Assembly: GCA_035702665.1 (NCBI GenBank)
Contig: DASSQD010000035.1
Location: 18,946 to 82,945 of the forward strand
Origin: VBDM01 sp035702665
GTDB taxonomy: Bacteria > Pseudomonadota > Gammaproteobacteria > Burkholderiales > SG8-39
Length of the DNA stretch: 64,000 bases
Direction: 5' to 3'
Position numbers and translations under genes: made by a program. The notes under the pieces are model-generated. The model was not told where the DNA came from. It saw nothing but the letters and a program-made list of their open reading frames with translations, and made no database searches. Position 1 is the first letter of the stretch, and every line of letters starts with the position of its first letter. Shown piece after piece: positions 17,258 through 26,208 of this stretch.

Positions 17258-18529
17258 ATGCAAGCCCTCAAGGGAGTCCGCATCCTCGACATGACGCACG
17301 TCCAGGCGGGCCCGACCTGCTCGCAGTTGCTCGCCTGGATGGGCGCCGACGTGATCAAGTTCGAGAACCCGCAGGGCGACGCGACGCGCGGCCAGCTGCG
17401 CGACGTGCCCAACGCCGACTCGCTGTACTTCACCATGCTCAACTGCAACAAGCGCTCCATCACGGTGAACATGAAGAGCGCCGAGGGCAAGACGGTGTTC
17501 GTCGATCTGCTGAGGAAATGCGACATCATCATGGAGAACTTCGGGCCCGGCGTGCTCGACCGCTTCGGCTTTTCCTGGGAGAAGATCCACGAGATCAACC
17601 CCAAGATCGTGATGGGCTCGATTAAGGGTTTCGGCTCCACCGGGCCGTACGCCGACTTCAAGGCCTACGAGAACGTCGCGCAGGCGATGGGCGGCGCGAT
17701 GAGCACCACCGGCGTGCCCGACGGGCCGCCGTTTGTCACCGGCGCGCAGATCGGCGACTCGGGGACAGGCCTGCATCTCGCGATCGGCCTGCTCGCCGCG
17801 CTGCGCCAGGCAGACAAGACCGGCCAGGGTCAGTACGTCGAAGTCGCGATGATGGACGGGGTGATGAACTTGTGCCGAGTCAAGTTCCGCGACCATCAGC
17901 GCCTGACGCGCGGGTCCCTCTCGGAATACTCGGTGCCGACCTACCAGAACATGGGCGATGTGCCGCGCGCCGGCAACGACTCGGGCGGCGGCCAGCTCGG
18001 CAACGCGGTCCATTGCAAGCCGCACGGAGCGAACGACTGGCTTTACGTGGTCGTGCAGGAAGCGGTGTGGGAAGACCTCGCGAAGCGCATCGGTCCGGAC
18101 GTCGGCGTACCCGACCTCGCGACCGATCCGCGGGTGGCGACCATCGGCGAGCGCCGCAAGAACCAGAATCTCGTGTGGACGCTGCTCAACAAGTTCGCCG
18201 AGAAATACACCAAGCGCGAGCTGATGGCGATCCTCAACCCACTCGACGTGCCCTGCGGCCCGATCATGTCCACCGAAGACCTGGCTACCGACGAGCACGT
18301 GCGCGGCCGCGACATGTGGGTCGAGCTCGATCATCCCAAACGGGGCAAGTGGTACAACGTCGGCATGCCGATCAAGCTCTCGGCCTCGCCCGCTGCGATC
18401 AAGCGCTCGCCCATGCTCGGGGAGCACACCGATGAGATCCTGAAGGAAGTCCTTGGGTACGACGACGCCAAGGTCGCCGGCCTCAAGCAGGCGGGCGCGT
18501 TCTCGATTCCTCCGAAGAAGGCGGCGTAG
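17258..18529 (+). CDS. frc: Formyl-CoA:oxalate CoA-transferase
   Basis: 423 residues, class III CoA-transferase. It moves CoA from formyl-CoA to oxalate, making oxalyl-CoA for Oxc and releasing formate. The N-terminal LKGVRILDMTHVQAGPTCSQLLAWMGADVIKFENP is typical. The catalytic aspartate is D167 in TGAQIGDSGTGLH, the equivalent of D169 in the Oxalobacter enzyme. The glycine loop of formyl-CoA transferases (GGGQ, here in SGGGQLGNAVHCKP) is present, which argues for a true Frc over other CaiB/BaiF transferases. It lies three bases after oxc and two bases before the formyltransferase-like gene, so the three form an operon. Confidence 0.96.
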   Translation: MQALKGVRILDMTHVQAGPTCSQLLAWMGADVIKFENPQGDATRGQLRDVPNADSLYFTMLNCNKRSITVNMKSAEGKTVFVDLLRKCDIIMENFGPGVLDRFGFSWEKIHEINPKIVMGSIKGFGSTGPYADFKAYENVAQAMGGAMSTTGVPDGPPFVTGAQIGDSGTGLHLAIGLLAALRQADKTGQGQYVEVAMMDGVMNLCRVKFRDHQRLTRGSLSEYSVPTYQNMGDVPRAGNDSGGGQLGNAVHCKPHGANDWLYVVVQEAVWEDLAKRIGPDVGVPDLATDPRVATIGERRKNQNLVWTLLNKFAEKYTKRELMAILNPLDVPCGPIMSTEDLATDEHVRGRDMWVELDHPKRGKWYNVGMPIKLSASPAAIKRSPMLGEHTDEILKEVLGYDDAKVAGLKQAGAFSIPPKKAA

Positions 18530-18531
18530 GA

Positions 18532-19464
18532 ATGAAAATAGCCATCATCGGCCAGCAGGACTTCGGCAAGGCGGTCCTCGACGCCTTTCTCGCGCGCGGC
18601 GACCAGGTCGCCGGCGTGTTCTGCGCCCCGGAGAAGGAAGGCGCCAAGGCCGACGTCCTCAAGGTGGCCGCGCAGGAAAAGGGCGTGAAGGTGTTCCAGT
18701 TCTCTTCGCTGCGGGACAAGCAGGCGCACGATACGATGCGTTCGCTCGGCGTGGACCTAGGGGTCATGGCCTACGTGCTGCAATTCGCGCCGCAGGATTT
18801 CGTGAACATCCCGAAGAAGGGCACCCTCCAGTATCACCCGTCGCTCCTCCCCAAGTACCGCGGCCCGAGCTCGATCAACTGGCCCATCATCCGCGGAGAC
18901 ACCAAGACCGGTTTGACCATCTTCCGTCCGAATGACGGACTCGACGAAGGTCCGGTGATCCTGCAGAAAGAGACGCCGATCAGCGCCGACGACACCCTGG
19001 GTAGCGTATATTTCGACCGCCTCTTTCCCATGGGTGTGAAGGCGATGCTGGAAGCGGCGGACCTGGTGACGGCGGGCAAGCACAAGGAGACTGTCCAGGA
19101 TGAGGCCCTCGCGAGCTACGAAGGCTGGTGCCGCGCCGCCGAGGCCAAGATCAACTGGGCGAACCACGTCGATTTCACCTATAACCTCATCCGAGGCTGC
19201 AATCCGGCCCCGGGCGCATGGACCACGCTCGCCGGCAAGAAGGTCCAGATCTTCGACGCCCGCAAGCACCTGGTGCGCACGTTCGGCGCAGTAAAGGGCA
19301 AGATCGGCGAGATCTCGGAGATCGGCCCGCAGAGCTTCTTCGTAACCGCCCAGGGAGGTCGGATCGAGGTGCTCAAGGCGAAGCACGAAGACGGCAAGAA
19401 GGTCTCCGCTGCGGAATTCGTCTCGCAGAACGGCATTGCGTCGGGCGCTCTGCTCGGCGGCTAG
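18532..19464 (+). CDS. Formyltransferase-fold protein resembling the 10-formyl-THF hydrolase domain of ALDH1L1
   Basis: 310 residues. The N-terminal formyltransferase domain (about 1-200) has YHPSLLPKYRGPSSINWPIIRGDTK and the FRPNDGLDEGPVILQKE block. The HPSLLP histidine and the DGLDEG aspartate match the catalytic pair of 10-formyl-THF hydrolases and methionyl-tRNA formyltransferase. The C-terminal domain (about 205-310) has the EAKINW and PGAWT motifs of the formyltransferase C-terminal fold. The opening (IIGQQDFGKAV, GVFCAPEKEG, GVKVFQFSS) resembles the N-terminal half of animal ALDH1L1 more than Fmt. The likely substrate is 10-formyl-THF, released as formate plus THF, or possibly another formyl carrier made from formyl-CoA. 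Last gene of the oxc-frc operon. Confidence 0.8.
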   Translation: MKIAIIGQQDFGKAVLDAFLARGDQVAGVFCAPEKEGAKADVLKVAAQEKGVKVFQFSSLRDKQAHDTMRSLGVDLGVMAYVLQFAPQDFVNIPKKGTLQYHPSLLPKYRGPSSINWPIIRGDTKTGLTIFRPNDGLDEGPVILQKETPISADDTLGSVYFDRLFPMGVKAMLEAADLVTAGKHKETVQDEALASYEGWCRAAEAKINWANHVDFTYNLIRGCNPAPGAWTTLAGKKVQIFDARKHLVRTFGAVKGKIGEISEIGPQSFFVTAQGGRIEVLKAKHEDGKKVSAAEFVSQNGIASGALLGG

Positions 19465-19589
19465 TCCTCTCCCCTAACCCCGTCGCGCCGCGGCGGACTC
19501 TCGGCAGGATTTGACGGGCCCAGCATTCACTGCAAGAATGCCGCCCAGGATTCTGTTTATTCAGGAACTTATCGCATCTTGGGAAAGCT

Positions 19590-19622
19590 CCGGCCGCAGA
19601 CCCCGAGGTCGGGTCCGGCCGG
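19590..19622. other. GC-rich stem-loop upstream of the CHASE2 kinase gene
   Basis: CCGGCC (19590-19595) plus GACCC (19599-19603) pair with GGGTC (19611-19615) plus GGCCGG (19617-19622), forming an interrupted 11-bp stem. No T-run follows on either strand. It lies in the 246-bp gap between the oxalate operon and the kinase gene, where I see no other gene. It could end the oxalate transcript or be an operator. Its role is unknown. Confidence 0.4.
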
Positions 19623-19710
19623 AAACGGAGAAGGTGGGTAGCGTAGAATGCGAGTGCGAAACGGGGGCATTTCCCTCGCCAAACAATAATAAGAACAAGC
19701 GGGAGAGGCG

Positions 19711-22278
19711 ATGAGCAAAGCGGGCTTCTGGAAAAAGGACTGGTTCCTCGGTCTGGTGGTGTCGCTCGTGCTGTTGTTCGCCGGTGGCTCGCAGCTGATC
19801 CAGAGCCTGGAGCGCACGGCCTACGACTGGGGCGTCAGGGCGTCCTCGCGGATACCTTCCGACAAGGTCGCGATCATCGCGATCGACAAGCAGAGCATCG
19901 ACAACATCGGCCGCTGGCCCTGGTCGCGCGAGATTCACGCGAAGATGATCGAGCGACTCGCGGGCGTGAAGGCGAAGGTCATCGGCTACACGGTGTTCTT
20001 CTCGGAGCCGCAAATCGACCCGGGGTTCGCCTACGTCAACCGGCTTCTCGAGACCTACCACAAGATCGTTCCGGCCGACGCGAGCACGCCGCCCCGCGGC
20101 GTCTCCCCCGAAGTGCTGGAGATGGGCACTACGCTGCAGGAAGCGGAAAACGCGCTTAACACCGACCGGAAGCTGGCAGACAGCTTCGCCAAGGCGGGAA
20201 ATGTGGTGCTGCCGATACTCTTCACCTTCGGCGAGCCACGCGGCAAGCCCGACAAGCCGCTTCCTGACTTTGTGCGGAAGAACGCGCTCGCCTTCCAGGG
20301 CAAGAGCGAGGACCTGCCGTTGCTCACGTCGGGGGTCGAGGTCCCCGTGGTCGAGAGCCTGGGCGCCGCGGCCGCGGCGGTGGGGCACCTGAACGCGGTT
20401 CCCGACGTCGACGGAGCGATTCGCACCGAGGCTTTGGCGATCACCTACTACGACGAGTTCTACCCGTCGCTCGCGGCGATGCTGGTGGCCAAGAGCCTCA
20501 ACCTCACGGCCCAGGACATAAAGATTCGCCCGGGCGAGGCGCTGCAGATCGGGAATTTCAAGGTGAGCGCCGATCCAACGATGCAGATGTACACGTACTT
20601 TTACAAGGACCGCGACGGCAGGCCCGCAATTCCGGAGGACTCGTTCTTCGACGTCGCGAGCGGCAAGATCCCGCTGGACAAGTACCGCGACAAGATCGTT
20701 CTTATCGGTCCGACCGCGGCCGGCGTCGGCAGTGTCTTCGTGACGCCGGTGAATCCGGCGATGTCGTCGGTCGAGCTCCTCGCCCACACGGTTTCCTCGC
20801 TGCTGCAAGGGCATTTCTTCGTCGCGCCCACCTGGGGCTGGATCGTCGAGAGGCTGGTGTTCCTGGTGGTCGCCGCGTACCTGATCGCGCTGCTTCCGCG
20901 TCTGTCCGCGGGCTTGGGCGCCGGTATCACTGCCGGCATCGTCGCATTGCTGCTCGCAACCCACTTCGTGCTCATGACGGGTCAGGGGATGTGGCTGCAG
21001 CTCATGCTGCCGCTCACGCTCCTCGTCGTGGGGCACGTGCTGCTCGTGACCAAGCGCTTCATGGTCACGGAACGCGGCAAGGAAGTGTCCGATGCACAAT
21101 CGGCCGCGAACGCGCGCATGCTCGGCCTGGCGTTCCAGGGTCAGGGCCAGCTCGACATGGCCTTCGACTATTTCCGCAAGGTCCCGCTCGACGACACCGT
21201 GATGGACAACCTCTACAACCTCGCGCTGGACTTCGAGCGCAAGCGCCAGTTCAACAAGGCCGAGGCGGTGTTCAGCTACATGGCCGGGTACAACCCCAAA
21301 TTCCGAGACCTCGAATCCAAGCTCTCCCGCGCCAAGCAGATGTCGGAGACAGTCATTCTCGGTGGGGCGACGACCCACCCGGGCGGCACGCTGGCGCTGG
21401 GCGGAGGGACGGAAAAGCCGATGCTCGGGCGCTACCAGGTCGAGAAAGAGCTAGGCAAGGGCGCCATGGGTGTCGTATACCTGGGTAAGGACCCGAAGAT
21501 CGGCCGGGTCGTCGCTATCAAGACGATGGCGCTGTCGCAGGAATTCGAGGCGGACGAGTTGGCCGAGGTAAAGGAGCGGTTCTTCCGGGAGGCGGAGACG
21601 GCGGGGCGCTTGAGCCACCCGAACATCGTGACGATCTTCGATGCCGGCGAAGAGCACGACCTGTGCTACATCGCGATGGAGCTTCTGAAGGGAAAGGACC
21701 TGATTCCCTATACCAAGGCCGGCAGCACCCTCCCGCTGGAGAAGGTCGTATCGATTGTCGCGCGGGTCGCCGATGCGCTGGGGTACGCGCACAAGCACAA
21801 CGTGGTGCACCGGGACGTCAAGCCGGCGAACGTCATGTACGAGCTGGAGAACGACGTGGTCAAGGTGACCGATTTCGGCATTGCCAGGATCACCGACTCC
21901 TCCAGGACGAAGACCGGTATGGTGCTGGGCACGCCGTCCTACATGTCACCCGAGCAGCTGCAGGGAAAGAAGATCGACGGTCGCAGCGACCTGTTCTCGC
22001 TCGCGGTCAGCTTGTACCAGTTGGCCTGCGGCGAGCTGCCCTTCAAGGGAGAATCGATGGCGCAGCTCATGTACAAGATCGCGAACGAGGACGCCCCTGA
22101 TATCCTGAAGTACAACACCACGCTTCCCCCGGCGTTCGTCGCGTTTCTGGACAAGGCCATGTCGAAGGAGGCCGATCAGCGCTTCCAGACCGGCGAGGAG
22201 TTCGCCTCTGCGTTACGGGCTGCCGTTGGCGGTACGGGTGCCGCTGCGGCGGGCACCGGGGTCGACATCACCCTCTGA
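19711..22278 (+). CDS. CHASE2-domain transmembrane serine/threonine protein kinase
   Basis: 855 residues. One N-terminal helix (about 12-30) is followed by a periplasmic CHASE2 sensor (about 35-335, with VAIIAIDKQSIDNIGRWPWSRE). Three or so helices follow (about 345-450), then a short TPR-like stretch (about 460-540), and a Hanks-type kinase domain from about 572. Kinase landmarks are the glycine loop LGKGAMGVVY, the VAIK lysine near 605, H700-R-D-V-K-P-A-N, DFG near 721, and GTPSYMSPEQ. All catalytic residues appear intact. CHASE2 is an extracytoplasmic sensor of unknown ligand. The PP2C phosphatase and FHA genes follow within 15-20 bp, giving a kinase/phosphatase/reader set. The same sensor type recurs in the cyclase at 23932. 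Confidence 0.93.
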   Translation: MSKAGFWKKDWFLGLVVSLVLLFAGGSQLIQSLERTAYDWGVRASSRIPSDKVAIIAIDKQSIDNIGRWPWSREIHAKMIERLAGVKAKVIGYTVFFSEPQIDPGFAYVNRLLETYHKIVPADASTPPRGVSPEVLEMGTTLQEAENALNTDRKLADSFAKAGNVVLPILFTFGEPRGKPDKPLPDFVRKNALAFQGKSEDLPLLTSGVEVPVVESLGAAAAAVGHLNAVPDVDGAIRTEALAITYYDEFYPSLAAMLVAKSLNLTAQDIKIRPGEALQIGNFKVSADPTMQMYTYFYKDRDGRPAIPEDSFFDVASGKIPLDKYRDKIVLIGPTAAGVGSVFVTPVNPAMSSVELLAHTVSSLLQGHFFVAPTWGWIVERLVFLVVAAYLIALLPRLSAGLGAGITAGIVALLLATHFVLMTGQGMWLQLMLPLTLLVVGHVLLVTKRFMVTERGKEVSDAQSAANARMLGLAFQGQGQLDMAFDYFRKVPLDDTVMDNLYNLALDFERKRQFNKAEAVFSYMAGYNPKFRDLESKLSRAKQMSETVILGGATTHPGGTLALGGGTEKPMLGRYQVEKELGKGAMGVVYLGKDPKIGRVVAIKTMALSQEFEADELAEVKERFFREAETAGRLSHPNIVTIFDAGEEHDLCYIAMELLKGKDLIPYTKAGSTLPLEKVVSIVARVADALGYAHKHNVVHRDVKPANVMYELENDVVKVTDFGIARITDSSRTKTGMVLGTPSYMSPEQLQGKKIDGRSDLFSLAVSLYQLACGELPFKGESMAQLMYKIANEDAPDILKYNTTLPPAFVAFLDKAMSKEADQRFQTGEEFASALRAAVGGTGAAAAGTGVDITL

Positions 22279-22293
22279 ATCGGGCCGAGCGCC

Positions 22294-23118
22294 ATGAGCC
22301 TGTCGGGAGCACTGGAGATCGCGAGCTGTACGGATCCCGGGATGGTGCGGGCTCACAACGAGGACTCGATCGCCTCCGACGGGGAAAAGGGACTGGTGGT
22401 CCTCGCCGACGGAATGGGGGGCTACAACGCGGGGGAGGTGGCGAGCGGCATGGCGACGACGGTGATCATCACCGAGTTGCAGCACTTGCTCGACAAGAGG
22501 ACCCCGTACGAAACCGACGCGGCGAGCGGCCAGGTGATCGCGCACCAGCTGCTTCACGAGCAGATCGCCAAGGCGAACACCTCGATCTATCAGGCAGCGC
22601 AGAGCCAGCCTCAGTACGCCGGCATGGGGACGACACTGGTCGTCGCCCTGTTCTACGACAACAAGATGACGGTGGCGCATATCGGCGATTCACGCCTCTA
22701 TCGCATGAGAGGCGACGAGCTGAAGCAGATCACCAAGGACCACTCCCTGCTGCAGGAGCAAATCGACAGCGGGGTGATCACCCCTCAGCAGGCCAAGCAA
22801 TCGCAGAACAAGAACCTGGTCACGCGCGCTCTGGGCATCGATCCGATCGTCGAGCCCGAGATCCACGATCACGAGACGCAGCCGGGAGACATCTATCTGC
22901 TCTGCTCGGACGGCCTTTGTGATATGGTTGGCGACGAGGACATCGGCCTGGCGCTGCAAACACTGAGCTCCAACTTGAAGCTGTGCGCACAGCATCTGGT
23001 GCAGACGGCGAACGACAACGGGGGCCGGGACAATATTTCGGTAATACTCGTTCGGGTGCTGCGGGACTTCCCCGCTTCGCGCGGCATCGTTGGCAAGCTG
23101 ATGAGCTGGTTTAGATAG
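22294..23118 (+). CDS. PP2C-family (PPM) serine/threonine protein phosphatase
   Basis: 274 residues, a single Stp1/PrpC-like domain. Metal-binding motifs are visible: the RAHNEDS aspartate near the N-terminus, LADGMGGYNAGEVAS, the HIGDSRLYRMRGDELKQITKDHSLLQEQ block, LCSDGLCDMV, and the final GGRDNISVILV. It would remove phosphates added by the kinase encoded 15 bp upstream, and on that basis sets the off-state of the pathway. It has no signal peptide or membrane segment, so it is cytoplasmic. The FHA gene follows 20 bp later. Confidence 0.95.
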   Translation: MSLSGALEIASCTDPGMVRAHNEDSIASDGEKGLVVLADGMGGYNAGEVASGMATTVIITELQHLLDKRTPYETDAASGQVIAHQLLHEQIAKANTSIYQAAQSQPQYAGMGTTLVVALFYDNKMTVAHIGDSRLYRMRGDELKQITKDHSLLQEQIDSGVITPQQAKQSQNKNLVTRALGIDPIVEPEIHDHETQPGDIYLLCSDGLCDMVGDEDIGLALQTLSSNLKLCAQHLVQTANDNGGRDNISVILVRVLRDFPASRGIVGKLMSWFR

Positions 23119-23138
23119 TTGAGCAGAGGGATACTGCT

Positions 23139-23897
23139 ATGGCGAAGCTGATACTGAGCATGGACGGCCTGGTTCTGAAGGAAATCAACTTGACCAAGGA
23201 ACGTACCACCATCGGCCGCAAGCCGCATAACGACATCCAGATCGACAATCTCGCGGTGAGCGGGGAGCACGCCGTGATTGTCACCATCCTGCAGGATTCG
23301 TTTCTCGAGGACCTCGGCAGCACGAACGGAACGGTCGTGAACGGACAATCGATCAAGAAGCACTTCCTGCAGAACAACGACATCATCGAGCTAGGCAAGT
23401 ACAAACTCAAGTACGTCAACGAGACGCCCGCGGGCATGGCGAAAGCCGCCGATTTCGAGAAAACCATGGTTCTGCGCCCCGGCGCGACTAGGCCAGCGGC
23501 ATCCGCTGCTCCCGCCGCGCCGGTAGCCGCGGCCGCACCGGCACCCGCGGCGGCGAAGGCTGGCGACACCGTCCAGGGGCCTGCCACGACCATGCCACCG
23601 GCGGCTGCCAAGCCGGCGACGAGCGCCCCGCAGAAATCGGCGGCCCTGCAACTCCTTTCCGGGGCGAACGCCGGCAAGGAGCTCGATCTCACCAAGCCGC
23701 TCACGACGCTCGGCAAGCCTGGCGTGCAGGTCGCCGTCATCACGCGCAGGCCCCAGGGGTTCTTCATCACGCATGTCGAGGGGGCCAGCTTTCCGGTGGT
23801 GAACGGCAAGCCGCTCGACGCCCAGGCGCACGCGTTGAACGATCACGACGTGATCGAGCTGGCCGGAGTCAAGATGGAATTCTTCCTGAAGGCGTGA
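23139..23897 (+). CDS. Two-FHA-domain phosphopeptide-binding protein
   Basis: 252 residues. FHA-1 (about 5-95) has the conserved TTIGRKPHNDIQIDN, SGEHAVI and STNGTVVNG residues that bind phosphothreonine. A long alanine/proline-rich linker (about 105-165) follows. The second FHA-like domain (about 168-252) lacks the GR and SxxH residues (TTLGKPGVQVAVITRRPQG) but keeps NGKPL and the final strands, so it is probably a structural or protein-interaction copy. As the reader of the adjacent kinase/phosphatase pair, FHA-1 is the expected phospho-switch. Its target is unknown; neighbours such as the cyclase or the GAF-ATPase are candidates. Confidence 0.9.
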   Translation: MAKLILSMDGLVLKEINLTKERTTIGRKPHNDIQIDNLAVSGEHAVIVTILQDSFLEDLGSTNGTVVNGQSIKKHFLQNNDIIELGKYKLKYVNETPAGMAKAADFEKTMVLRPGATRPAASAAPAAPVAAAAPAPAAAKAGDTVQGPATTMPPAAAKPATSAPQKSAALQLLSGANAGKELDLTKPLTTLGKPGVQVAVITRRPQGFFITHVEGASFPVVNGKPLDAQAHALNDHDVIELAGVKMEFFLKA

Positions 23898-23931
23898 GCC
23901 CGGGGCCCGACGTCCGCCGCGGGGAGGGAGC

Positions 23932-26193
23932 CTGAAGCAGCATATCGTCCGAATTGCGCTTGGCCTCCTCGTCACGCTGGTCTTTCTGGGGCACGCCGCC
24001 AAGCTCTATCAGATAGGGTTCATTACCCAGCTCGACAACATCATCTACGACTATCGGCTGCGCCTGACCATGCCGGGCACGGTCGACGACAGGATCGTAA
24101 TCCTGGACATCGACGAGCGCAGCTTGGACCCGCGCGCTCTGGGGCGCTGGCCATGGAGCCGCGACAAGATCGCAGTGCTCCTCCAGAAGCTGTTCGACAA
24201 GTACGGCGTTCTCATCGTCGGCTTCGACGTCGTCTTCGCCGAGCCGGACGAGAGCTCCGGCCTCCCGGTCCTCGAGCGGCTGGGTAAAACACGTCTCAAG
24301 GACATCGGCGCCTTCCAGTCCGCGCTCGTGCAGTTGCGCCCCGAGCTGGATTACGACACGAGCTTCGCGAACTACATTCGCGGACGGCCCGTGGTCCTCA
24401 GCTACTATTTCAACAGCGACAAGAACGCGGTCGAGAGCGGCGCGCTGCCCGAGCCCGTTCTCCCAGCCGAAACGTTCAGCGGAAGGCGGATCACGATCCT
24501 CGATTGGCGCGGGTACACGGGTAACCTGGCCGAGTTCCAGGCGAATGCCAGCGCCGGTCATTTCAATCCGCGGGTGGACGACGACGGTGTATCACGGCGC
24601 GTGCCGATGCTCGCGGAATACAAGGGCCAGTACTACGAGGCGTTCTCCCTGGCGATCGTGCGGATGTACCTCGCGATCCAGGAAGCGGCGAGAAGCAAGG
24701 CGGCCGCGGTCAAGCTGCCGGATGTCAAGATCAACGCGATCCCGGATCGCTTCGTCACGCGCGGCTACACGGGAGTGGAGTGGCTCGAGGTGGGCCCCCT
24801 CAAAGTGCCCGTAGACGACGAAATTGCCGCGCAGGTTCCGTACCGCGGCCCGAGAGGCAGCTTCCCCTATGTTTCGCTGGCGGACATCTGGTCGGACAAA
24901 GTTGCGTCGGAGAAACTCCGAGGCAAGATCGCGCTGGTCGGCGCTACCGCGCCCGGCCTGTTCGATCTTCGTTCCGCACCGGTCGGGAATGTCTACCCTG
25001 GGGTGGAAATACACGCCAACCTGGTTGCAGGAATTCTCGACGGCAAGCTCAAGCAAAAGCCGCCGTACATGCTCGGTGCGGAAGTGGTGCTCCTTGTTAT
25101 CGGCGGCATCGCGCTCACGTTTTTGATTCCCTTGCTTTCGCCCCTCTGGGCCTCGGCCGCGGCGCTGATCGGGACGGCCCTCATTACACTCGTCGACCTC
25201 GCGCTGTGGTCGTATTCCGGCTTGGTGCTGCCCCTCGCCGCGTCGGTCCTGATGACTGCCACTCTGTATACGGTCAACATGGCTTACGGGTACTTCGTCG
25301 AGGCGCGTTCCAAGCGGCAGTTCACGGAGCTCTTTGGGCAATATGTCCCACCAGAGCTGGTGGACAAGATGGCCGAAGACCCGCAGCAGTATACGATGGA
25401 GCCGCACAACGCCGAGCTCACCATCCTGTTCTCCGACGTACGCGGATTTACCAGCATTTCGGAAGCGCTCAGCCCCGAGCACCTGCGCGAATACATCAAC
25501 GAGTACTTGACCGACATGAGCGACATCATCCGCGCGAAGCACCGCGGCACGCTCGACAAGTACATCGGCGACGCGATCATGGCGTTCTGGAATGCCCCGG
25601 TCGAGGACAAATTCCACCCCCGCAGTGGCGTTCTCGCTGCGATGGAGATGCTGCGCCAGTGCGATGTCTTGAACCAGAGGTTCGCCGCGCGCGGATGGCC
25701 GACACTCAAGATCGGCATCGGCGTCAACTCCGGAAACGTGCGCGTCGGCGACATGGGGTCCAAGATACGCAAGGCGTACACCGCGATGGGCGATGCGGTG
25801 AACGTTGCCTCGAGACTGGAAGGCAGGACCAAGCATTACGGGGCAGGGATACTCGTCGGTGAGGAGACACGCAAGGTTGTCCAGGACGTGGTTTTCAAGG
25901 AGATCGACAAGATCAAAGTCAAGGGGAAGGACGAGGCAATCACGATCTACGAGCCGGTCGGGATGGAGACCCACGTCGAAAAGCGGGTTCTCGAGGAGCT
26001 CAAGCTCTGGCACCAGACACTGCGGCAATATCGCCTGCACCAGTGGGACCAGGTCGAGGTGGGTCTACTGAATCTGCAGCGCATGAATCCCGACTGCTAC
26101 CTCTACAAGCTGTACGCCAGCGAGGTCGCCGACAAGCGCCGTAATCCGCCGCCGGCCGGGTGGGACGGCGTAACGGTGTTCGATGAAAAATAG
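23932..26193 (+). CDS. CHASE2-domain adenylate/guanylate cyclase (class III), CTG start proposed
   Basis: About 753 residues if translation starts at the CTG at 23932, just after a purine-rich GGGGAGGGAG. The only in-frame ATG (24070) would delete the first helix and the opening of CHASE2, although the frame upstream encodes exactly those (KQHIVRIALGLLVTLVFLGHAA, then LDNIIYDYRLRL). Domains: helix, CHASE2 (about 30-350), three helices (about 370-450), and a class III cyclase (about 485-680). Metal aspartates lie in FSDVRGFT and GDAIMAFWNAP. K in LDKYIGD and T in AYTAMGDAVN fit ATP selectivity, and VNVASRLE supplies the transition-state Asn/Arg. A helical tail follows. cAMP is therefore the likelier product. 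The phosphodiesterase gene follows 15 bp on. Confidence 0.9.
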   Translation: MKQHIVRIALGLLVTLVFLGHAAKLYQIGFITQLDNIIYDYRLRLTMPGTVDDRIVILDIDERSLDPRALGRWPWSRDKIAVLLQKLFDKYGVLIVGFDVVFAEPDESSGLPVLERLGKTRLKDIGAFQSALVQLRPELDYDTSFANYIRGRPVVLSYYFNSDKNAVESGALPEPVLPAETFSGRRITILDWRGYTGNLAEFQANASAGHFNPRVDDDGVSRRVPMLAEYKGQYYEAFSLAIVRMYLAIQEAARSKAAAVKLPDVKINAIPDRFVTRGYTGVEWLEVGPLKVPVDDEIAAQVPYRGPRGSFPYVSLADIWSDKVASEKLRGKIALVGATAPGLFDLRSAPVGNVYPGVEIHANLVAGILDGKLKQKPPYMLGAEVVLLVIGGIALTFLIPLLSPLWASAAALIGTALITLVDLALWSYSGLVLPLAASVLMTATLYTVNMAYGYFVEARSKRQFTELFGQYVPPELVDKMAEDPQQYTMEPHNAELTILFSDVRGFTSISEALSPEHLREYINEYLTDMSDIIRAKHRGTLDKYIGDAIMAFWNAPVEDKFHPRSGVLAAMEMLRQCDVLNQRFAARGWPTLKIGIGVNSGNVRVGDMGSKIRKAYTAMGDAVNVASRLEGRTKHYGAGILVGEETRKVVQDVVFKEIDKIKVKGKDEAITIYEPVGMETHVEKRVLEELKLWHQTLRQYRLHQWDQVEVGLLNLQRMNPDCYLYKLYASEVADKRRNPPPAGWDGVTVFDEK

Positions 26194-26208
26194 GACGGGC
26201 GCCGCTCC

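Noticed and set aside
16313..18427. A 704-codon minus-strand frame across oxc and frc
   Set aside because: It is antisense to two genes that match their families almost end to end.
19590..19622. Intrinsic terminator after the oxalate operon
   Set aside because: The stem is strong but no T-run follows on either strand, so I list it only as a stem-loop.
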